A stretch of 64,000 bases of DNA from Saprospiraceae bacterium (lineage in GTDB: Bacteria > Bacteroidota > Bacteroidia > Chitinophagales > Saprospiraceae), in assembly GCA_021739645.1 (NCBI GenBank), contig JAIPBL010000027.1, positions 1-64,000 on the forward strand, in the 5' to 3' direction. Within the stretch, counting starts at the first letter, position 1; each line of letters starts with the position of its first letter. Made by a program: the position numbers and the translations under genes. Shown here piece by piece: positions 18,735 to 25,915 of this stretch. A model generated the notes under the pieces. The model ran no database searches. It saw nothing but the letters and a program-made list of their open reading frames with translations, and was not told where the DNA came from.

Positions 18735-20096
18735 TTATGATTCGGATTTTTTTTGAGCTAATTCAATTTGTTGCTTGATGAATTCGGTGTGAGCTTTGGT
18801 TTCGGTGCGGACCATCATATCTATTTCTTCATCAGTCAAGATTGTTGAATAGGAGTAAGAATTTTCATCAAATTTTTTATCTCCAAAAAATTCTATAAGA
18901 AAATCATAATCCCTGAAAGTAATACGAGCACCTGAACCATAGCTGAATCGTTTTACTCCCGATTTATTAAAGTCTTTGAAATTGAAAATTGCAAAAATTT
19001 CATTACTTTCAGATGAAAGATTTTCTTTTATTTTCTCAATAGAGTCAGCTGTTATCGAGCCTGACTTATTTCCAAAATCAGATTTTTTTCTGATAAAAAA
19101 TGCGCATGAATACTCATCATAAAAGGAATAAAATTTAGAAATTTCTTTTTGGTGTTTTTCAAATAATCTACTCAATGAATGCTCAAAAATAGATTTCAAT
19201 ACTTCCTCTGATTTTGGTTTTGAGTTATCATCACGAATACCTTTCAATTTCTGCTCAATCAACGCAATCTCCTTATCCACATCATCCGGCTCATCAATAT
19301 TCTCCCCTCTCGCCCCACGTAGCATTATCTCCACCGAATGCGCCAAATTCTCTCCAATATACTCAATGAATGGCGCAATTATCCCAGCATCCGATTGTTG
19401 CAAAGCGGCGATATAATTTGCCTTATCTTCCGTTTTGACCACCACCGGAGGGTAGCCATGTTTCATCAAAACAAAGTTCATCAAAATCCTCGCTGTGCGG
19501 CCATTGCCGTCATCGAAAGGGTGGATGCGGATAAACTTGTAATGAAACTCTGCCGCCAAAAGTAGTGGGTGCGTTTCAGGGTCGCTTTCCTTGGCACGGT
19601 ACCATTCGAGGAGGTCGTGCATCATGGCGGGCGTTTCCTCTGGCGTTGCGAAGCGGAAAATCTCGCCAGTCGGGGTCAGCACGTGGTTCGGCGAAGTTTT
19701 GTACTCGCCGACGTGGATGATGCGCTTGGCCGGGATGCCCTCGGGGGTGACGGTCGGCATTTCGTAAGGCTCTTTTAGTATCAACTTGTGCAGCTCCCGG
19801 ATGAAATTTTCCGTAAGCGGACGGCCTTCTTTCACCACATCCTCTACCCATTTCACCGCCTCGTCGTGCCCGGTCATCTCGAAGTGGTCCTTCAGCGGCT
19901 TCCCGGCAGCTGTGATGCCGAAGAGAATCAGGGCCTTGGTTTCACCAAATGTCAAACTGTTGCCTTCGAGGTGGTTGGAGTGGTAGTTCCAATCGAGGCG
20001 AAGTTTCTGCATGATGGCTGCCTCCCGGTCTTTTTCAAGTGGGCGAAGGCTGTCCAATTCTGCCTTTAGACTGGCTATTTTTGCAAGTATTTCCAT
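18735..20096 (-). CDS. Fic-domain protein (predicted AMP-transferase)
   Basis: 453 aa. The Fic core motif HPFDDGNGR is at residues 192-200 with the catalytic His192, preceded by the flap region (PNHVLTPTGEIFRFATPEE). An N-terminal inhibitory helix is visible as S40-NHLE-G45, matching [S/T]xxxE[G/N], so this is a class II, self-inhibited Fic enzyme. Such enzymes move AMP from ATP onto a hydroxyl of a target protein. The part after residue ~280 has no recognised fold and is encoded by clearly more AT-rich DNA (18.75-19.25 kb), suggesting a later-acquired domain. It abuts parE. Other Fic proteins are known to AMPylate GyrB and ParE, which makes ParE a candidate target (inference). Confidence 0.85.
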   Translation of the reverse strand: MEILAKIASLKAELDSLRPLEKDREAAIMQKLRLDWNYHSNHLEGNSLTFGETKALILFGITAAGKPLKDHFEMTGHDEAVKWVEDVVKEGRPLTENFIRELHKLILKEPYEMPTVTPEGIPAKRIIHVGEYKTSPNHVLTPTGEIFRFATPEETPAMMHDLLEWYRAKESDPETHPLLLAAEFHYKFIRIHPFDDGNGRTARILMNFVLMKHGYPPVVVKTEDKANYIAALQQSDAGIIAPFIEYIGENLAHSVEIMLRGARGENIDEPDDVDKEIALIEQKLKGIRDDNSKPKSEEVLKSIFEHSLSRLFEKHQKEISKFYSFYDEYSCAFFIRKKSDFGNKSGSITADSIEKIKENLSSESNEIFAIFNFKDFNKSGVKRFSYGSGARITFRDYDFLIEFFGDKKFDENSYSYSTILTDEEIDMMVRTETKAHTEFIKQQIELAQKKSES

Positions 20097-20106
20097 TTAG
20101 ATTTGC

Positions 20107-20136
20107 CAAAAGTACTGGCAATTGGGCGATTCGAAA
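20107..20136 (-). promoter_or_regulatory. Possible promoter of the fic-parE operon
   Basis: The minus strand reads TACTTTTG (20107-20114, fits TAnnTTTG) with TTTC (20133-20136) 18 bases upstream, close to the -33 TTTG. It lies only 10 bases from the fic ATG, so the transcript would be nearly leaderless. Confidence 0.4.
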
Positions 20137-20240
20137 AATCACCTTATTTTCACACAAAGATAAGCAGACTTTTAAATTTTATTCAACAAAATGTTTTAAA
20201 AATATTGCCCAACCAAACCAACCTCCTCCAACACCCGGCC

Positions 20241-20717
20241 ATGCTCACCATTCGGGAGGGCATCCGGCGGGACCTCTGGCTGAAACTGGCAGTGGGGGTG
20301 CTGCTGCTTGCATCGGGATTTGCATTGGCGCTATTTTTTTACCAAAAACATAGCCTTCTGGCTGTGCTGGGTTTAGGCTTGGCTTTGCCCGGTGCTTGGT
20401 TTTTGCGGGATTACCTCCAACGACACAAGGTGGAGGACGACCTGCTCTGGCAGACGCTTCATCGCCGCCCCCAGCAAATTGTCTGGGTTTATACGCAGGA
20501 AGAGCAATTGATGCCCCTTGGCCTGCACCTCATGGACCGGGGGATGCTCTTTGTCATGCTGCTTGATGGCTCGGAACTCACGCTGGCCCTGCCTGCGAAA
20601 AAACTCCGCCTCGCCTCCCATTTCCTCCATCGGCTGCTGCCAAATGCTGCTTTTGGCTTTTCGGAGGAGCGCAGGCAGCAGTTCGTGGACAACCCGGCGT
20701 TGTTGGTGAAGGATTAA
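20241..20717 (+). CDS. Small membrane protein, unknown function
   Basis: 158 aa from the ATG at 20241 (start of MLTIREGIRRDLW); the reading frame is open further upstream but that stretch is AT-rich and has no protein-like features. Two hydrophobic segments (about residues 12-33, LWLKLAVGVLLLASGFALALFFY, and 36-52) precede a soluble domain of about 100 residues with RRPQQIVWVYTQEEQLMPLG and LLDGSELTLALPAKKLR. It looks like a two-helix anchor with a cytoplasmic domain. I recognise no family. It is followed by the REP-like palindrome and the HTTM gene. Confidence 0.6.
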   Translation: MLTIREGIRRDLWLKLAVGVLLLASGFALALFFYQKHSLLAVLGLGLALPGAWFLRDYLQRHKVEDDLLWQTLHRRPQQIVWVYTQEEQLMPLGLHLMDRGMLFVMLLDGSELTLALPAKKLRLASHFLHRLLPNAAFGFSEERRQQFVDNPALLVKD

Positions 20718-20725
20718 TTTCCTTC

Positions 20726-20784
20726 GTGCCGCCGAACTCCAGTTCGGCGTTTTTGCCTCCGCCGAACTGGAGTTCGGCGGCACA
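20726..20784. repeat. REP-like palindromic repeat, copy 2 (complete, two arms)
   Basis: Arm 1 (20726-20749, GTGCCGCCGAACTCCAGTTC then GGCG) and arm 2 (20759-20783) are inverted copies separated by 9 bases, and each arm is itself nearly palindromic. The arm 2 sequence plus the next base is identical to bases 16-41 of the window. It occupies the gap between two plus-strand genes and ends 12 bases before the next ATG (20796). Confidence 0.8.
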
Positions 20785-20795
20785 ATTGTGACAAC

Positions 20796-22181
20796 ATGCT
20801 TTTCAAACCAGTTGACATAGCTTCCCTCGCCTTTTTCCGTGTGGTGTTTGGCATCCTCGGCTTCGCCGACCTGATGGGGGTGTGGACGTACTACCACCTT
20901 TACAAGGGCTATTTCAATCCCGATAATTTCCAGTTCAAATACATGGGCTTCGAGTGGGTGGGGCCGCTGCCGGAACCGTTCATGTCAGCGGTATTCATTG
21001 GGTTGATGGTGGTGGCACTGCTCATTGCCGTGGGGCGGTGGTACCGGGTTTGCACGGTGGTGTTTTTCCTTGGGTTCAGCTATGTTTTTTTGCTGGAAAA
21101 AGCGGTGTACCTCAACCACGGCTACCTGTTCATTTGGCTGAGTTTCCTGATGATTTTCCTGCCCGCCAACCGCCATTTTTCATGGGACGCACTGCTGAAC
21201 CCTAAATTGCGGAGCGAGAAAATTGAAGCCTGGAGCCTCTGGATACTGCCGCTGATGATGGGAATCGTCTATTTTTTTGGTGCTGTCGCAAAAATGAACG
21301 CTGACTGGCTGTTCGACGCTAATCCCTTGCACGACTGGCTTCGGGTGAAGGACGACATGCCCCTGCTCGGTTGGCTTTGGGCGCAAAAAGAAACGGCCTA
21401 TGTCATGGCCTGGAGCGGCATGTTGCTCGACCTCACGGCGCCGTTTTTGTTGCTGCTCCGCAAAACGAGGGGCTGGGCATTGGGCTTCCTCCTGTTTTTT
21501 CACCTGACCAACACGCTTATTTTTCAAATCGGCATCTTCCCGTGGCTGTCCATCGCCCTCAGTCTGCTGTTCTTTCCGCCCGATTGGCCGAGGCAGGTCT
21601 GGGCTTTTGCGAAGCAGAAAATGAAATGGCCACGGCGGGTGGAGGGCTGGTGGGATGGGAAAGTTGGAAAAAATGGAGATGTCGGCGAGACTACGAACCT
21701 CTCCAGCGTTGCACAGCCAGCTTACACAAAACTAGGGGTGAAGGTCGCCCTGACGTTGCTTGTCAGCTTTCACTTGGTCATGCCGCTGCGACACTGGGTT
21801 ATCCCTGGCGATGTGGCATGGACCGAAGAGGGCCATCGATATGCTTGGCGCATGATGCTCCGTTCCAAGCGTGGTTACGGGCATTTTGAAGTGAAAAACC
21901 TGCAAACTGGTGGGGCCACCAAGGTGAGCGTCAGCGACTACCTCACTGACCGTCAGCGGGAGAAAATCTTTTCCCATCCGGATATGGTGCTGCAATTTGC
22001 GCATTACCTCCGTGACCTATGGCATCGGCGGGGCGTGCCCGATGTTGCAGTCCACGCCATTGTCCGTGCCACGCTGAACGGGCGGAAAACGCAGCCATAC
22101 ATTGACGCAAAGGTTGATTTGGCGAAGGTGGAATGGGAGGCGTTCGAAGCATCTCCGTGGATTTTGCCGATGGAAGAATAA
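20796..22181 (+). CDS. Vitamin K-dependent gamma-carboxylase-like HTTM protein
   Basis: 461 aa, with several transmembrane helices in the N-terminal ~270 residues (for example AVFIGLMVVALLIAVG and WLSIALSLLFF). The HTTM core signature includes SLAFFRVVFGILGFADL, EKAVYLNHGYLF and VYFFGAVAKMNADWL, with Lys166 at the place of the catalytic-base Lys of animal gamma-carboxylases. The C-terminal soluble part (about 315-461) has RHWVIPGDVAWTEEGHRYAW, typical of the family. Animal enzymes carboxylate Glu residues using vitamin K hydroquinone. Bacterial members may carboxylate, epoxidise quinone or do something else; no substrate gene is evident nearby. Confidence 0.8.
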   Translation: MLFKPVDIASLAFFRVVFGILGFADLMGVWTYYHLYKGYFNPDNFQFKYMGFEWVGPLPEPFMSAVFIGLMVVALLIAVGRWYRVCTVVFFLGFSYVFLLEKAVYLNHGYLFIWLSFLMIFLPANRHFSWDALLNPKLRSEKIEAWSLWILPLMMGIVYFFGAVAKMNADWLFDANPLHDWLRVKDDMPLLGWLWAQKETAYVMAWSGMLLDLTAPFLLLLRKTRGWALGFLLFFHLTNTLIFQIGIFPWLSIALSLLFFPPDWPRQVWAFAKQKMKWPRRVEGWWDGKVGKNGDVGETTNLSSVAQPAYTKLGVKVALTLLVSFHLVMPLRHWVIPGDVAWTEEGHRYAWRMMLRSKRGYGHFEVKNLQTGGATKVSVSDYLTDRQREKIFSHPDMVLQFAHYLRDLWHRRGVPDVAVHAIVRATLNGRKTQPYIDAKVDLAKVEWEAFEASPWILPMEE

Positions 22182-22203
22182 ATTTGGCAATGACTCCCAA
22201 TGA

Positions 22204-22237
22204 AAAAAGCCGCAACCAAAATTTGGTCACGGCTTTT
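22204..22237. terminator. Bidirectional terminator between the HTTM and HhH genes
   Basis: AAAAGCCG and CGGCTTTT pair, with a smaller CCAAA/TTTGG stem inside. It lies between convergent genes, with A-run and T-run on either side. Confidence 0.8.
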
Positions 22238-22264
22238 ATGGCTCATGTATATTCAGGCAGTTTT

Positions 22265-24013
22265 TTACTTCTTGCCTGCTAATTCACCGGCAATGCTCGC
22301 CCAATTGGATGGGTCACGGAACTTGCTCATGTTTTTTTGCTTTAAAATGTCCTTGTACTGCTCCAAGCTTACGCCGGCCATATCTTTGTAAGTGTAAATG
22401 CCTTCGCTGTTTAGCGCCTCGGCTACCCGCTGTCCGACACCCTTCACTTGCGTAAGGTCATCTGGCTTGGCTGGTGGGCCTTTTGGTTTGGCTGGCGACT
22501 TTGCTGGAGCTGCTGCTATTGCCGCTACTGGGGCTTTGGCGGCCTTTGGCGAAAAACCTGGCTGGCGTCCCCGCTTTTTTGGGGCAGTGTCTGTTTCGCT
22601 GGCTACTGCTTTAGCGGCAGGCTTCCTTTCTGGTTTGCCTTTTGGTGCAGCTGGTGCTTTTGCAGCTTTGCTTGTCTTAGGCGAAAAACCCGGCTGACGG
22701 CCTCTTTTCTTCGGAGCGGCTACTGGTTCGCCCACCAGTTCGGCGGCACGTGCAGCCCACTGAGAAGGGTCACGGAATTTGCTCATGCCGTTTGCTTTGA
22801 GCAGCTCTTTGTAGCGGTCAAAGCTGGTGGCAGCCATATCGGTGAAACTGGCAACACCGTTTGCTATGAGCATTACAGCGATGTTGTCACCAACCCCTTT
22901 TACTCGGGTCAGGTCATCCCCACCACTGCTGGTAGTTGCTTTAGGCGCAGCGGCAGCTTTTGCTGTTCCGGGTTTCCTGCCTGGTTTGCCTTTTGGTGCG
23001 GTGGCAGCCTTGGTCGCTTTTGGCGAAGAGCCTGGCTTGCGGCCACGCTTTTTCGGTTCGGCTGGTTCGGCTGGTTCGGCGGCTTTTGACTCTACTGCAG
23101 GAGGTGCAGGCAAGTTGGCAAGTTCAGCAGCACGTGCGGCCCACTGCGATGGGTCACGAAATTTGCTCATGCCGTTTGCCTTGAGCAGCTCTTTGTAGCG
23201 GTCGAAGCTGGTGGCAGCCATGTTGGCGAAAGTCTTGACACCGTTTGCTTTCAGCATCTCAGCGATGTTTTCGCCAACGCCCTTCACTTGGGTCAAGTCG
23301 TCGCCACCTTTTGAGGTTGTAGCTTTTGCAGATGCGGCAGCGGGTTTCCTGCCTGGTTTGCCTTTAGATGCAGCCGGTGCTTTTGCAGTTTTAGCTGCTT
23401 TTGGGGAGAGGCCTGGTTTACGACCGCGTTTTTTCGGTTCGGCTGGCTCAGACTCAGCGGGCATATTTGCCAGTTCGGCTGCACGTGCGGCCCACTGTGA
23501 TGGGTCACGGAACTTGCTCATGCCGTTTGCTTTGAGTAGTTCTTTGTAGCGGTCGAAGCTCGTAGCTGCCATGTCAGCAAAGGATTTGATGCCATTTTCC
23601 ATCAGCATCACAGCTATGTTTTCGCCCACTCCTTTAACAAGTGTCAAGTCGCTGCTACCGCCAGTGGTTTTAGTAGCTTTTAGCTTCTTGCCTGGTTTTG
23701 CCTTTGGTGCTTTTGCGGCCTTTGCTGCTTTCGGGGAGAAGCCCGGTTTACGGCCCCGTTTTTTCGGAGCACTTGCGTCGGCAGCTACTGCTGCACTGCT
23801 CATTCCATTCTGCTCCATACTGGCGGCGGCATTGATGGCAGCTTTTGCAAGTTTCGCTGCTTTTTCAGCTTCTTTCAGTGCCTGCTTATAAGGCTTTAGT
23901 CTTGCCTTAAGTTCTTTTTGAATGGCTTTGTACGCCTTCTTAGCTTTCTTTTTAGCTTTTTGGGCACTCTTTTGAGTGCTTGTTAGCTTTACTTCTTTCT
24001 TTGTACTTCTCAT
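22265..24013 (-). CDS. Tandem HhH / AT-hook-like DNA-binding protein
   Basis: 582 aa. A very basic N-terminus (about 1-60, Lys/Ala-rich, histone H1-like) is followed by four copies of a ~65-residue helix-hairpin-helix module. Each runs from DLTxVKGVGxNIA to MSKFRDPSxWAARAAEL; the first three are nearly identical and the fourth, C-terminal copy is diverged. The linkers are Lys/Pro/Ala-rich and carry five AT-hook-like motifs (KKRGRKPG x3, KKRGRQPG x2). The module resembles HhH domains found at the end of some Bacteroidota ribosomal L21 proteins. I infer a nucleoid-associated or DNA-structuring protein. Repeats at DNA level (about 350 bp apart) mean copy number may vary between strains or be mis-assembled. 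Confidence 0.7.
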   Translation of the reverse strand: MRSTKKEVKLTSTQKSAQKAKKKAKKAYKAIQKELKARLKPYKQALKEAEKAAKLAKAAINAAASMEQNGMSSAAVAADASAPKKRGRKPGFSPKAAKAAKAPKAKPGKKLKATKTTGGSSDLTLVKGVGENIAVMLMENGIKSFADMAATSFDRYKELLKANGMSKFRDPSQWAARAAELANMPAESEPAEPKKRGRKPGLSPKAAKTAKAPAASKGKPGRKPAAASAKATTSKGGDDLTQVKGVGENIAEMLKANGVKTFANMAATSFDRYKELLKANGMSKFRDPSQWAARAAELANLPAPPAVESKAAEPAEPAEPKKRGRKPGSSPKATKAATAPKGKPGRKPGTAKAAAAPKATTSSGGDDLTRVKGVGDNIAVMLIANGVASFTDMAATSFDRYKELLKANGMSKFRDPSQWAARAAELVGEPVAAPKKRGRQPGFSPKTSKAAKAPAAPKGKPERKPAAKAVASETDTAPKKRGRQPGFSPKAAKAPVAAIAAAPAKSPAKPKGPPAKPDDLTQVKGVGQRVAEALNSEGIYTYKDMAGVSLEQYKDILKQKNMSKFRDPSNWASIAGELAGKK

Positions 24014-24641
24014 GTTACCATAAATTTTTACAACGGGAACGGAATGGTTGCCTGCTGTTTTTAATGAAAAATTATGTTGATTAAATTATGACTGTCACTA
24101 TTGATTCAAGGTGAAAATCATTCCGAATAGCCGTGAATAATAGCCGTCAGTTTTATTATTTCGTTGATAATCAACGAGTTTTGTAATTTTTTTAGAATTC
24201 TTTTAGAGAAAAAACACTTTGAATTAACCTGCTTTAATGACGAGATGAGCGTATTGAGTTCTATAATTTTTGTTTTCAGAGGCAAACAATAAACGAGGGC
24301 AAGGGCTTTTTGTTCGGTGTGGATTGATAATCAATTGGTTATGGTTTTTATGCGGAGCACAAAATTAGGTTTATTTTGCAATAATGAAATGATTTATTGC
24401 TAAAATCATTGTTTTTGTAATTTTTTTATAAAAACTATAGCCTAACTACTTTCAATATTGACCATAATTCAAGCTAATTGGTCAAATAGTATCATTTTCA
24501 ACATTGACATTTCATGAAATAATGCAATTCATAAGGTGTGTTTCCAGCATTTTTGAAATGCAGTAAAGCGTTTGAACCACCTTAGTTTCCAGCGACTATC
24601 TTCCATAACTTACTATATTTGCCACAAATAATTCAGTGAAA
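24014..24641. other. AT-rich gene-free region between divergent genes
   Basis: About 630 bases, visibly AT-richer than the flanking genes, with no convincing open frame. It separates the HhH/AT-hook gene (minus) from the thioredoxin-fold gene (plus). A run of ATT/AAT-rich words makes it a possible binding target for the AT-hook protein itself (speculation). The only clear signal is the -7 box at 24614. Confidence 0.5.
24614..24621 (+). promoter_or_regulatory. -7 promoter box of the thioredoxin-fold gene
   Basis: TATATTTG, a perfect TAnnTTTG, 20 bases before the ATG at 24642. The best -33 candidate is TTTC at 24586-24589, slightly far upstream. Confidence 0.5.
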
Positions 24642-25844
24642 ATGAACTTACTCAAGGCTGCTTTTTATTGCTTTTCAGCAGTATTTCTTTTTTCCTCCCC
24701 CCTGTTACAAGCACAGCAGATTCGATATGACCAGATTGACTTTATGAACAACCCTCCTTGGGGCGACGTGCTTGAACGGTCAGTGCGTACTGGAAAGGTC
24801 ATATTTGTTGATGGTTACACGTCGTGGTGTGCGCCTTGCAAAAAAATGGATAAAGAGGTTTTTACACGCCCGGAAATTGCCAATTATTTCAACCAAAAAT
24901 TTATCAACGTCAAATATGATATGGAGTTTGACCAAGGCGATGAATTGAAGAGAAAGTATGGAGTCAAGGTTTTTCCCACCTATCTATTTATTTCCCCAGA
25001 AGGACAGGAGATTCACCGAATAGTGGGGGCACATATTGAGGGCAATGAGTTCTTGGATTGGTCTAAAATGGCTGTTACATCTGGGCAAAATTATGCCGAA
25101 TTGGAGCGGCGGTACAGGAACGGTGAGCGAAACCCCGCTATGATGTTCGATTATATGCGGGCATTGAGGATGGCTGGAGAAAAGGAAAAGGAAGTGCAAA
25201 TAACCCAAAATTATTTGGCGCTAATGACGAAGGACCATTTTATGGACAGGTCATATTGGGGTGCTGTCAAGCTGTTTCTGAATGACCCAACTTCCCGTGA
25301 ATTCCGAATCATCATGGATAATCGAGAAGAAATTGGTGAAGTCATTGGCTTGGGTGAGGTGGATGACAAAATATACCAAACCATAGACGGACAAATAAAG
25401 TCGGATAGGTGGTTTATATCTCGTGATGGGCATTTATTCGACCATAAAGCTGCGCAAGCACTTATCGAAATACTTCAAAAAGCGAACATCCCTAAGCGGA
25501 ACGAACTGTTGGCAAGGACGAAAGCAGTGCAATATATCCGCAACGGGGACATCTACGAGCTGGTATATATGGTTGATGCGATAATCGATTTTCGTATTCT
25601 GGAAGGGTATGAGAATTTCAACGATGACCTCAATTTTTATGCTGTATCAGTATCTAAAGCCGCGTTGGATGACAAGCTTTTACACAAAGCACTAAGCTGG
25701 ACTGAATATGCATGCAAGCGAGAAAATAGAACTGCCGAACGTGCTGTTTTTCTAAACACAAAAGCGATGCTTTTAGAGAAATTAGGAAGAAATACGGAAG
25801 CTGCATCGGCCCGAAAAGAAGCGGCTGACGCAGAAAAGTTGTAA
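24642..25844 (+). CDS. Secreted thioredoxin-fold protein
   Basis: 400 aa from the ATG at 24642, preferred over the GTG two codons upstream. A signal peptide (ending LLQAQQ) is followed by a thioredoxin domain: VIFVDGYTSWCAPCKKMDKEVF with the CAPC redox pair at Cys63/Cys66, and the cis-Pro region VKVFPTYLFISPEG. The last ~250 residues are helical and tetratricopeptide-like without a recognised motif. It probably acts in the periplasm as a disulfide reductase or oxidoreductase (inference). It stands alone between an AT-rich gap and the convergent cyclase gene. Confidence 0.75.
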   Translation: MNLLKAAFYCFSAVFLFSSPLLQAQQIRYDQIDFMNNPPWGDVLERSVRTGKVIFVDGYTSWCAPCKKMDKEVFTRPEIANYFNQKFINVKYDMEFDQGDELKRKYGVKVFPTYLFISPEGQEIHRIVGAHIEGNEFLDWSKMAVTSGQNYAELERRYRNGERNPAMMFDYMRALRMAGEKEKEVQITQNYLALMTKDHFMDRSYWGAVKLFLNDPTSREFRIIMDNREEIGEVIGLGEVDDKIYQTIDGQIKSDRWFISRDGHLFDHKAAQALIEILQKANIPKRNELLARTKAVQYIRNGDIYELVYMVDAIIDFRILEGYENFNDDLNFYAVSVSKAALDDKLLHKALSWTEYACKRENRTAERAVFLNTKAMLLEKLGRNTEAASARKEAADAEKL

Positions 25845-25915
25845 AATTTATGGAAAGAGATTGACTATAATATTGGCTCAAAAAGATAGGGAGACGAGCT
25901 AAATAATCTTTCTAA

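Noticed and set aside
22448-23089. Plus-strand frame rich in Trp, Cys and Phe opposite the HhH/AT-hook gene
   Set aside because: Its composition is explained as the reverse complement of the Lys/Pro/Ala-rich repeats; no independent support.
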